Source: Pseudobutyrivibrio sp. UBA3626 | GTDB taxonomy: Bacteria > Bacillota > Clostridia > Lachnospirales > Lachnospiraceae | Assembly: GCA_002373675.1 (NCBI GenBank) | Contig: DFLF01000011.1 | Location: forward strand, 131,854-195,853 | Length of the DNA: 64,000 nt | Direction: 5' to 3' | Shown here: positions 1 to 7,056 of the stretch, in pieces | How positions within the stretch are numbered: position 1 is the stretch's first letter | Layout: each line of letters starts with the position of its first letter | The notes under the pieces: model-generated | Databases searched by the model: none | Told to the model about the DNA's origin: nothing | Seen by the model: only the letters and a program-made list of their open reading frames with translations | Position numbers and translations under genes: made by a program

Positions 1-1
1 T

Positions 2-295
2 GATGTGTTTGAACCTTATGAAAATGGGAAGAAGGAGAAAATCAATCAGAAATGGCACGTAATGATTAGTTTATTAGCGTTACTTGATGCAGCGAAAAAT
101 GATAAAGAATTGAATAAAATGGATATGTTTAAATCATATTCAAAGAAAGATTTTAGCAAGTTTTCGATTATAGAAGAGGATGACGGAAAGAAGAGACTAC
201 AATTGCAAAAAGGAAACGGAGGCAATAATTTGGAAATGATGGAGCAGATTATGATAATACTAAATAAGTATTATAGGGAAGAAAATTATGCGTAG
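2..295 (+). CDS. C-terminal part of an unknown protein (cut by window start)
   Basis: The reading frame is open from the first bases, so the true start lies outside the window. A GTG at position 5 could start it, but no ribosome site can be seen. The visible 97 residues are charged and soluble, with a predicted helix at WHVMISLLALLDAAK and a Lys/Glu-rich middle, and no motif I recognise. The end overlaps the next start by eight bases, so it belongs to the operon that runs to 4577. Its function is unknown; only its operon membership is supported. Confidence 0.6.
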   Translation, partial: DVFEPYENGKKEKINQKWHVMISLLALLDAAKNDKELNKMDMFKSYSKKDFSKFSIIEEDDGKKRLQLQKGNGGNNLEMMEQIMIILNKYYREENYA

Positions 296-1532
296 CACCT
301 ACATCATAACCCCACTAAAAGCAACATCACAATTCAATATCAAAGAGTTGAACATTAAGGGCGCAGAAGAACTTGGCTTCGACTCCGACTCCATGTCCGA
401 TCTTATCCGTCACAAGTGCGCAATGGATCAGGGTTTTGTAAGAAGATTTCGCTTAGAGAGAGATAACATCAGTGTCAATTTCGCTGACGGATTCTCTATG
501 CCTGTTAAGGACGTTCAATTAAGCGTATTCGAGAACGGAATAGGTCTTCTTGGTGTGTTGTTTGTTGTAAATGAAGATGAGATTGACAGAATCTACAATT
601 TTATCAACCCGGGATATCTGGATGACAAGGATAAAGAATTACAACAGAATTTCATTAACGACATAAGAGATAAAGTCTTATCTGGCACAGGCTTAGATAT
701 TGATGTGGAAGGTGACGATAAGAAGCTTGCTATCAAGGAGTCTTATCTCTTCAATGCGGCATTTACAGATTGCAGATACAAAGAGCTAGAACAGATTGAT
801 AAGGCAACATTCAATGTACATAAGCTTATTAAAGTTGACGAAGAATTCGATGACAGATCCGAGCGAGACATAGCATATACATATGGTGCGCGTGATGTGG
901 AAAATAAAACTTACAGATGGGGTGCATGCATTTCATCCCAGTCTATATCATTCGTATATGGTCCGTCCAATAGTAATTATGATTTCGAGAATAAGATTGC
1001 TTATAAGTCCTCAAAAGATTTCTCTGTAGAGGACATGAGCTTATTAATGGAGGACGATTTACTTCTTACAATCTTAGCGTTACATCAGAGATTTACCTGC
1101 GCTGACTTTTCCGAGAGAGTGTTCAACGGAATTTACAATGAGGGCATAGGTAACATTAAGAAGCTTAAGGAAGAGATGATGCAATTTAAAGCATTTGGAA
1201 CAATTACACCTTTCCAAGTATCAAGGTGGCACAATGTATGCGAGACTTATCGTTATCTTCTTAAGATGAACGGCGTAGACGAAGCGCTTGTCGATATCGG
1301 TGAAAAGATTAATCTTCTTGATGAAGAAATGGAACATAATACCGATCGTAAGAGGAACATTTTCGCAACCATCATAGCGATATTTGGACTGACTTCCATT
1401 ATTGCATCAGTCCAACAGATTGCAGATTATATTATGCAAGGCGATTCGACAATAGAGATGTGGACAGGCATATCCGTAGGCGGTATCGTTCTTCTCGGAA
1501 TAGCATTTATAATTGCACTTCGTAGGAAGTAG
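288..1532 (+). CDS. CorA-shaped membrane protein of unknown function
   Basis: This 414-residue protein has a long soluble N-terminal part (about 1-355), a charged helical stretch (around 340-360, LLDEEMEHNTDRKRN) and two hydrophobic segments at the C-terminus (about 360-378 and 390-410, ending RRK). That layout resembles CorA-type metal transporters, with a cytoplasmic domain, a long helix and two C-terminal membrane helices. I do not see the CorA GMN signature, so transport is not supported. The ribosome site AGGGAAG precedes the ATG. It sits second in the five-gene operon ending with the PurA-like gene and may be its membrane sensor or effector. That role is inference. Confidence 0.6.
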   Translation: MRSTYIITPLKATSQFNIKELNIKGAEELGFDSDSMSDLIRHKCAMDQGFVRRFRLERDNISVNFADGFSMPVKDVQLSVFENGIGLLGVLFVVNEDEIDRIYNFINPGYLDDKDKELQQNFINDIRDKVLSGTGLDIDVEGDDKKLAIKESYLFNAAFTDCRYKELEQIDKATFNVHKLIKVDEEFDDRSERDIAYTYGARDVENKTYRWGACISSQSISFVYGPSNSNYDFENKIAYKSSKDFSVEDMSLLMEDDLLLTILALHQRFTCADFSERVFNGIYNEGIGNIKKLKEEMMQFKAFGTITPFQVSRWHNVCETYRYLLKMNGVDEALVDIGEKINLLDEEMEHNTDRKRNIFATIIAIFGLTSIIASVQQIADYIMQGDSTIEMWTGISVGGIVLLGIAFIIALRRK

Positions 1533-1586
1533 GAGATTCAACACATAAGAGATTTTTAAAGGTGGAGTATCCGAAAGGAGCATACA

Positions 1587-2453
1587 ATGATTCAGTATAA
1601 GTGCTCATCATGTGGAGGAGAAATGACAATAGGAGGCTCGGGAGGTTTCGTGTGTCCTTATTGCGGGTCTAAGACATTTATGTCGGACGCGGATTTTCGG
1701 GGAAACGAAGTATTTCGAAAAAAGCTTCTTGAATACTATAAGGCAGAGGCTGAGAATAAGGAATATGATTACGGCACGGATACAATGTGGAAATCTAACG
1801 GTAATATTTCCTATACAATGAATAGTGGTCAGCCGTTATCTGTGAAATATATGTACAAATATGACTATAACGACTTCGAATGTTACCTCGCTAAGGAAAC
1901 TGTAGTGTACGTATTTAATAATGAAAAATGTAAGAACCGCTTTAAAGAAGGAATACAGAGATTGGTATTTCCCGAGGCCGACACGAAATTACATAGGTGC
2001 TTTCCCAAGCTAAAGATGGAGGTTAGTCTTACAGGTGAAAAAGAGGTGCTTGTCTTTGAAAGAAGACCGAATTTCTATCCGGTGTATCTCTTCGAACCAT
2101 TGGAATCTGAACATTTAGCGTGGGTCATATCAAGGATGGAAAATATTTGTTGTGAGCTTACGTATTCAGAGATACAACATGGAGGAATTAACGAGAGAGC
2201 TATATGGATCAATCCAATCACACACGAAGGAGCGTTATTCGGAGATTGGGGAAATGTTAAAGCATTAAGCGGAGTATCAGATATTAAAGATGTAAGAAGG
2301 ACAGCAATCAGCATCGCAAAGAATGAAAAAGAACCAAAGGAGCTGTATGAGTTCTTACATAATGCACCGGCAAAAGATGCATACGAAGATTTTGAGAAAT
2401 GGGATAAGGTAATTAACGAAGGATTCGGCGGTCATAGATTTGTTAAAATGTAA
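1587..2453 (+). CDS. Zinc-ribbon protein of unknown function
   Basis: The protein (288 residues) starts with a clear four-cysteine zinc ribbon: CSSCGG at about 6-11 and CPYCG at about 23-27. A mixed alpha/beta domain follows that I do not recognise; it contains a repeated Tyr/Phe-rich stretch around 75-90. There are no membrane segments. AAAGGAG lies eight bases upstream of the ATG. It is in the same operon as the VWA protein and PurA-like enzyme. Ribbons of this type often mediate protein or nucleic-acid contacts, so an adaptor role is possible but unproven. Confidence 0.65.
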   Translation: MIQYKCSSCGGEMTIGGSGGFVCPYCGSKTFMSDADFRGNEVFRKKLLEYYKAEAENKEYDYGTDTMWKSNGNISYTMNSGQPLSVKYMYKYDYNDFECYLAKETVVYVFNNEKCKNRFKEGIQRLVFPEADTKLHRCFPKLKMEVSLTGEKEVLVFERRPNFYPVYLFEPLESEHLAWVISRMENICCELTYSEIQHGGINERAIWINPITHEGALFGDWGNVKALSGVSDIKDVRRTAISIAKNEKEPKELYEFLHNAPAKDAYEDFEKWDKVINEGFGGHRFVKM

Positions 2454-2463
2454 GGAGGAGATT

Positions 2464-3354
2464 ATGGGTTACGGTAGTTATTCAGCATCAGATTGGAGCA
2501 AGTTAAAATCAAGCAGACAGCTTTCGAACGATCAGAATGTGCAGGAGGTATTCAAAAGTACAGAGTGCAATCCAAAGTTTGACCCTAAATATATTGGAAC
2601 AAGAGAGTGCTTTGATTCGGAAGACCATCCCAATACAACGCCTATCGTTGTGGGACTGGATGTAACAGCATCCATGGGATACCTTGCGGTTGAGGTTGCA
2701 ACGAATGCACTCAATGAATTAATTATGAAGCTTTATTCGACTAATACTGTTGAGGATCCTGCTCTTATGTGTGCAGCCTACGGAGATTTTAATGACAGCT
2801 CTCCTCTTCAGGTAACACAGTTCGAATCAGATATTCGAATTGCGGAGCAGCTTTTGGAACTGTATTTTGAAAATGGCGGATATGGAGAGGTGGTGCCGAC
2901 TTGTCTATGGCATTTCCTGGCTCACCATACCAATATTGATGCTATCAATAAGAGAAATGATAAGGGCTTTGTATTTACCATAGGTGACGATGCCAAAATA
3001 AGAACGGATGCTGTTTCGGAAACAATAGAAAGAGTTGTGGGCGACAGTGTAGAAGATGCATCGCGTGAAAGCGTTCTAAAGGAAGTGCAGGAGAAGTTCC
3101 ATGTATTTCATATAATGATTGATGACAGACATTTACGCGAGAGAAATGAGGATATTCTTGTAGGGAACAAAATAAAAATATCTGAAGCAGATATAGAATA
3201 CTTACCACAGATTATTATCAGTACAATTCAGCTTCAGCAGGGAAAGGACATGGATGATATCATAGGACAATGGGATGATATCTGTGTCCCTATAGTAAGT
3301 GGTGCATTGAAGCAGCTTGCCATCTCTGATAACGGTCAGGCAGTTAATCTATGA
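2464..3354 (+). CDS. VWA-domain (MIDAS) protein
   Basis: This is a 296-residue von Willebrand A-like protein. The metal-ion-dependent adhesion site is visible as VVGLDVTASMG (D-x-T-x-S form of DxSxS), preceded by a strand and followed by a long helix. A later acidic segment, FTIGDDAKI, could supply further metal ligands. I chose the ATG at 2464 because AAGGAGG lies just upstream; an upstream ATG at 2440 has no ribosome site. No signal peptide is present, so it is cytosolic. VWA proteins commonly work with an AAA+ ATPase, but none is visible here; instead the next gene overlaps by four bases and encodes a PurA-like ligase. Confidence 0.75.
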   Translation: MGYGSYSASDWSKLKSSRQLSNDQNVQEVFKSTECNPKFDPKYIGTRECFDSEDHPNTTPIVVGLDVTASMGYLAVEVATNALNELIMKLYSTNTVEDPALMCAAYGDFNDSSPLQVTQFESDIRIAEQLLELYFENGGYGEVVPTCLWHFLAHHTNIDAINKRNDKGFVFTIGDDAKIRTDAVSETIERVVGDSVEDASRESVLKEVQEKFHVFHIMIDDRHLRERNEDILVGNKIKISEADIEYLPQIIISTIQLQQGKDMDDIIGQWDDICVPIVSGALKQLAISDNGQAVNL

Positions 3355-4577
3355 AAATAACAGCAGTAATCGGTAAAAACTATGGTGATGAAGGAAAAGG
3401 GCTTGTGACAGCAAGTATCTGTTCCGATTATAATCGTCCGCTAATCATAAAATATAACGGCGGTGCGCAAGCAGGTCATACTGTTGAAGACGAGGAAAAA
3501 GGAACGAGATTTATTCATCATCAAATCGGTTCCGGTGCTGAATACGGAGCAGATACACTTCTGGCAGAGACATATTATCCCGATTTATATCAGATTGGGA
3601 AAGAGGTAGAAGAGTTTCGCGCTCAGTTCGGATTCGAGCCGAATCTATTTGCAGAAACGCAAGCCCAGATAACAACGGTAGATGATGTTCTTCTTAATAT
3701 GGCACTTGAGACGAAGCGTGGGAAGAATCGTCATGGAAGCTGTGGGATGGGAATCAACGAATGTACCCTTCGAAGCTCAGCCGGATATTCAATTAGCATA
3801 GGCGAGATAGCGACTTATTCTCCTCAGAAGCTATATGAGAGATTTAAGGCAATAAGGAAAGAATATACTGCGAAGAGGGTGGAAGATTTAGAGATTTACC
3901 CTTCTAACAAGTATCATTCTTTACTTAATGATGAAAATGTACTGAGAAACTTTGCTTATGAAGTGCATAACAATATGTCTTTTGTTAAGGTGGTTACTGC
4001 TGATAGTAAGTGGCTTAATAAGTATGACGGAATTATATTCGAAGCCGGACAGGGACTACTCTTAGATAAGGACTATTTAGAGGGAGCACCTCATCTTACA
4101 TCATCGAAGACAGGTGTAACTTACGTATGCGATTTTCTGGGGAAAAGGGAATTAGAACTTGATGAGGCAATTTATGTTACAAGGTCATATGTTACAAGAC
4201 ACGGTGCCGGCCCTTTGCCGAATGAATTCGATAGAATTATATATCAAGGTATAGAATCGGATATTACCAATGAACCCAATGAATGGCAGGGCAAAATCAG
4301 ATATGGTCGCCATACCGATGTAACTGAATTTACGAGGTGCGTTTTAAGTGACATCAGTAAAGTGGGAATCAAGCCGTCACTCGCTATAACACATCTTAAT
4401 GAAACGGATGATAAGATTTTGTTTCGAGACTGTGATATGCCATTACCGAAGCTGTGCGAGATAATACATAATGATTTCAGTACAGTTTATATTTCGAGAA
4501 GTCGCTACAGATTTTTAATAGGGAACAGAAAAGAAATCAATATACATAATTTAGCAATGCCAATAGAAATTTGGTAG
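3351..4577 (+). CDS. Divergent adenylosuccinate-synthetase-like (PurA-fold) enzyme
   Basis: The 408-residue product has the PurA scaffold: the GTP loop NYGDEGKG near the N-terminus with the catalytic Asp retained, GGAQAGHTV carrying the catalytic His, HQIGSG in place of the usual HLLPSG, and YVTRHGAGPLPNE matching the YTTRxGxGPFPTE region. Other signature parts are altered: RGIGPAY is replaced by HGSCGMGINEC, and the C-terminal TKLDVL region becomes THLNETDD. Housekeeping PurA is about 420-430 residues and rarely sits in such an operon. The reaction is probably GTP-driven ligation of aspartate or an analogue to a purine-like acceptor, but the acceptor cannot be read from sequence. It overlaps the VWA gene by four bases. 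Confidence 0.75.
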   Translation: MKITAVIGKNYGDEGKGLVTASICSDYNRPLIIKYNGGAQAGHTVEDEEKGTRFIHHQIGSGAEYGADTLLAETYYPDLYQIGKEVEEFRAQFGFEPNLFAETQAQITTVDDVLLNMALETKRGKNRHGSCGMGINECTLRSSAGYSISIGEIATYSPQKLYERFKAIRKEYTAKRVEDLEIYPSNKYHSLLNDENVLRNFAYEVHNNMSFVKVVTADSKWLNKYDGIIFEAGQGLLLDKDYLEGAPHLTSSKTGVTYVCDFLGKRELELDEAIYVTRSYVTRHGAGPLPNEFDRIIYQGIESDITNEPNEWQGKIRYGRHTDVTEFTRCVLSDISKVGIKPSLAITHLNETDDKILFRDCDMPLPKLCEIIHNDFSTVYISRSRYRFLIGNRKEINIHNLAMPIEIW

Positions 4578-4584
4578 TAGTAAT

Positions 4585-4704
4585 GGCAAATTCCTTCTCG
4601 GATTTGCATCTTGAAGCCACATCATCTATAGCATTTCTTATCTTATCCTTGGTAAGTTCGAATTTAGATCCTTTTTTATGTGTTCCTCGTTCTTTAGCCT
4701 GATA
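4585..4704 (-). pseudogene. Fragment of a relaxase-like mobilisation protein
   Basis: Translating the minus strand gives about 40 residues without a start, beginning YQAKERGTHKKGSKFE and continuing KDKIRNAIDDVASR. This resembles the region after the catalytic domain of relaxase/mobilisation nucleases, which carry KGxH...LRxDID motifs. There is no complete gene. It abuts a recombinase fragment on the other strand at about 4701, marking a rearranged junction. The family call is from memory of the motif and is tentative. Confidence 0.35.
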
Positions 4705-4850
4705 CCAACAATGAAAGATTAACTGTACTAGAACTCAATGAAATACTTAAGAATTTTGATAAAGCTTATGATAAAATGACAGATATAGAAAAGCGCAACT
4801 TCATGAACAAACTAATCGTTTTTGGTCAGCTGATGATAATAGCTAAGTAA
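4701..4850 (+). pseudogene. Fragment of a large serine recombinase C-terminus
   Basis: The plus strand encodes about 49 residues without a start, including VLELNEILKNFDKAYDKM and DIEKRNFMNKLI, ending in a stop at 4850. Large serine recombinases of Clostridia end with a similar NFDxxYDxMxxxEKxxFMxxLI helix. It overlaps the convergent XRE gene by 39 bases. Together with the neighbouring relaxase fragment it marks the remains of an integrated element between the PurA-like operon and the KilA-N genes. Confidence 0.4.
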
Positions 4851-5168
4851 TCGTTGTAAAGTCTTATCATCAGCACTTTGAGCATCGTTTATTAGTTCAA
4901 ACAGGAGTGGCTCATTTTTTTTCGAAATACTGATTACATCTGGTGATATATCATTTGTCTCTTCACATAGAAAGGCTGCAGATGTTCCTAGTTTTTCAGC
5001 AATTGTCATAAGGACTTGCGATGAGGGGCAACGGTCACCTGCTTCATATCTAACATAGGATGCCGCGGTTAAGCCTATTTTTCTTGCTGCTTCCGCCTTA
5101 GAAAGATTAAGACGTTCCCTTGCGGATTTTAAACGTTCCGGAACAAGTGTATTAGATGATGAATGCAT
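4812..5168 (-). CDS. XRE-family transcriptional regulator
   Basis: This 118-residue protein has an N-terminal Cro/C1-type helix-turn-helix (about 8-65: LKSARERLNLSKAEAARKIG, then TAASYVRYEAGDRCPS), followed by a short helical tail that may dimerise. I chose the start at 5168 because AAGGAGG lies six bases upstream; a longer frame to 5186 would run through the operator. It has its own consensus promoter and an operator-like inverted repeat over the expected transcription start, so it probably represses itself and perhaps the divergent KilA-N genes. The target is inferred from position. Confidence 0.85.
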   Translation of the reverse strand: MHSSSNTLVPERLKSARERLNLSKAEAARKIGLTAASYVRYEAGDRCPSSQVLMTIAEKLGTSAAFLCEETNDISPDVISISKKNEPLLFELINDAQSADDKTLQRLLSYYHQLTKND

Positions 5169-5185
5169 GACAAACCTCCTTGACA

Positions 5186-5200
5186 ATTACCATTGGTAAT
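5186..5200. promoter_or_regulatory. Operator-like inverted repeat
   Basis: ATTACC and GGTAAT form perfect six-base arms around a three-base spacer, directly downstream of the XRE -10 box and over the expected transcription start. The position fits autorepression by the XRE protein. Binding is inferred. Confidence 0.6.
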
Positions 5201-5229
5201 ATTATATAAATCCAGACTATGAATGTCAA
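5201..5229 (-). promoter_or_regulatory. Consensus sigma-A promoter of the XRE regulator
   Basis: Reading the minus strand, TTGACA (5229-5224) is followed after exactly 17 bases by TATAAT (5206-5201). Both hexamers match consensus perfectly. The start codon is about 33 bases downstream of the -10 box. Confidence 0.85.
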
Positions 5230-5287
5230 GGAAGGTGACGGATTATGAAATTGGAAGTAGAGATGACGGAAGAACAGCTAAACTTGA

Positions 5288-5770
5288 GTTATTCAAAACT
5301 GGATGAGGAACCGAAGTACAGTCTCTTTTATAGGTCTTTGGGAGCTTTTACACAACCCCGAATTTAATTGCCTCGAATTCGAGGCAATTAAAAAGGAATC
5401 AGGGGATAACGGTTTTGTAATGACCCCTAAACGATGGATAGAAGTTACCGGAGCGGTGGGAATTGTCAGTAAACAAGGACGGTATGCAGCAACATATGCT
5501 CACAAAGATATTGCATTTGAGTTTGCGTCTTGGATTTCTCCGGAATTTAAATTGTATATCATAGAGGATTATCAGAGGCTTAAAAATGATGAGAATAGTA
5601 GATTATCTCTTAATTGGAACCTAAATCGTGAAATAGCCAAATTGATAAAAGACTTGAGAGAAAGCACAGGGATGTCACATAAAGAGTTTTCAGAACATAC
5701 AGGCATACCTGTTCGTACATTGGAAGACTTGGAAGCGGGAAGGGAGAGTTTATGGCAAAGAATAGAATAA
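5288..5770 (+). pseudogene. KilA-N domain gene with XRE-like tail, 5' end missing
   Basis: The frame encodes the core of a KilA-N DNA-binding domain, aligned closely with the next gene (VIQNWMRNRST against VVRNWLRNRST, HKDIAFEFAS identical, then a helix ending YQRLK). A short helix-turn-helix follows (SHKEFSEHTGIPVRTLEDLE). A stop at 5285 and the loss of about 40 N-terminal residues show a truncation. A short frame from ATG 5245, with a good ribosome site (GGAAGG), covers the place where the start should be but is out of frame. Translation from ATG 5303 is possible. The gene contains a perfect 30-base palindrome. Confidence 0.7.
5363..5392. repeat. Perfect 30-bp palindrome inside KilA-N gene 1
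   Basis: The half-site TTTAATTGCCTCGAA is followed immediately by its exact reverse complement. It spans ten whole codons encoding FNCLEFEAIK. The equivalent ten codons of the next KilA-N gene form a different palindrome at 5952-5983. Confidence 0.95.
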
Positions 5771-6615
5771 TACGAGTACAGGACATTCCTATCACGGTGT
5801 CTGAAGCTGATATGGATGATTATATTTGTATAACTGATATGGCAGCCGCCAAATCTGAAAATTCGCGTGCTGCGGATGTCGTAAGAAACTGGCTGCGGAA
5901 TAGATCCACGCTGGAGTTCCTGTCAACTTGGGAGGAAATCTATAACCCGGATTTTAAAGTGTTCGAATCTGAACACTTTAAAAAACAGGCTGGACTTGTA
6001 GTATTTACACCTAGCGTGTCGGAATGGGTTGAAAAGACCGGAGCAATCGGATTATTTGTACGAAAAGGGCGCTATGGCGGGACTTTTGCTCATAAGGATA
6101 TAGCGTTTGAGTTTGCTTCCGCTATAAGTCCTGTATTTAAGCTGTATCTGATAAAAGAGTTTGAGCGGCTAAAAGAGCAGGAGAATGATCTGAAAAAGAT
6201 AGAATGGGATGCCAAGAGGTTTCTTTCAAAGAATAACTATCTGATTCAGACAGATGCGGTAAAGAATTATCTTATTCCGGTGCGCAATTATCGAGAGGAT
6301 CTGCAATGGCTTCCATATGCGGAAGAAGCGGATCTGCTAAACGTTGCACTATTTGGGTTTACTGCAAAAGCATGGAGAGATGCCAATCCGGAGCTTGCAA
6401 AGAAGAGTAACGTAAGGGATTTCGCTACGATAAATGAATTGACCGTCTTATCTAATCTTGAAACGCATAACGCTCAAATGATCAGAGAGCGAAGAAGCAA
6501 AGAAGAAAGGTTTAAAATCTTGAAGGATATTGCTGATTATCAGATGCAGGTGCTCCGTGAGGCGGAAAATATCAGTAAGCATATCGAGGAGAAAGAAGAT
6601 GAAGAAGAATCATAA
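5752..6615 (+). CDS. KilA-N domain protein
   Basis: The protein has 287 residues. The KilA-N DNA-binding domain covers about 10-140, from ITVSEADMDDYICITDMAA through VVRNWLRNRST to FAHKDIAFEFASAISP. A C-terminal helical domain of about 145 residues follows, with a coiled-coil-like end rich in Glu/Lys. The ribosome site GGAAGGGAG precedes the ATG, which overlaps the broken upstream paralogue by 19 bases. KilA-N proteins are typical of phages and mobile elements and bind DNA; this one probably belongs to the same degraded element as the fragments around it. It contains an almost perfect palindrome at codons 68-77. Confidence 0.85.
   Translation: MAKNRIIRVQDIPITVSEADMDDYICITDMAAAKSENSRAADVVRNWLRNRSTLEFLSTWEEIYNPDFKVFESEHFKKQAGLVVFTPSVSEWVEKTGAIGLFVRKGRYGGTFAHKDIAFEFASAISPVFKLYLIKEFERLKEQENDLKKIEWDAKRFLSKNNYLIQTDAVKNYLIPVRNYREDLQWLPYAEEADLLNVALFGFTAKAWRDANPELAKKSNVRDFATINELTVLSNLETHNAQMIRERRSKEERFKILKDIADYQMQVLREAENISKHIEEKEDEEES
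5952..5983. repeat. 32-bp inverted repeat inside KilA-N gene 2
   Basis: Thirteen-base arms (TTTTAAAGTGTTC and its exact complement) surround the six-base centre GAATCT. Codons 68-77, encoding FKVFESEHFK, lie in the same register as the palindrome of gene 1, but the arm sequence is different. Confidence 0.95.
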
Positions 6616-6732
6616 ATTTTATAGATATAAAAAAAGAAACGAGCAACTCTCTCGGCGAATAATCGCTTACCAGACAAAAACCCATTTCATTTAAAAAGGA
6701 TAATACTATGGTACAGGAAAAATGTCAACAGA
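6616..6732. other. Non-coding gap after the KilA-N genes
   Basis: AT-rich with an A-run after the KilA-N stop. I see no intact gene, terminator or promoter of note. It leads into a degraded coding fragment at 6733. Confidence 0.4.
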
Positions 6733-7009
6733 CATGCCACATACAAAGAAAACAACGAGTACGTTGAAGAAAAGTATGGTTTTAAGCTTTATTCTGCCTT
6801 TATAGCACAAGTTAAGCGTGAATGTGGTATAAGAAAAAATGGGAGAGAACTATAACTTGTCTAAATCGGACGATTATGAGCCTAGAGAGGTGACACCTGA
6901 AAAGCGTGCTGCCATCATAGATGCTTTAAAGCACTTCAACATGATAGAAGAGACAGAAAATGCCTTAGTAGAGGCTAAAGCTAAGAAGCGGTCGATACTT
7001 GCATGCTGA
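6733..7009 (+). pseudogene. Frameshifted remnant resembling the tail of a methyltransferase-like protein
   Basis: Two overlapping frames together encode one continuous fragment: HATYKENNEYVEEKYGFKLY and AFIAQVKRECGI in the first (stop at 6855), then GENYNLSKSDDYEPREVTPE and ALKHFNMIEE in the second (ATG at 6839, stop at 7009). The join needs one frameshift near 6839. From memory this tail occurs at the C-terminus of some clostridial RumA-type RNA methyltransferases or as a small separate protein; I am not sure of the family. It is certainly not an intact gene. Confidence 0.45.
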
Positions 7010-7056
7010 GAAATTTTGAGAAGATTATTGGATTTAAAGAAGGTGAGGTGATAACA

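Noticed and set aside
288..1532. CorA magnesium transporter
   Set aside because: The topology fits, but the GMN motif is missing and the soluble part is not recognisably CorA.
3351..4577. Phage PurZ (2-aminoadenine pathway)
   Set aside because: The catalytic Asp of GDEGKG is present, and no DatZ or MazZ partner is visible.
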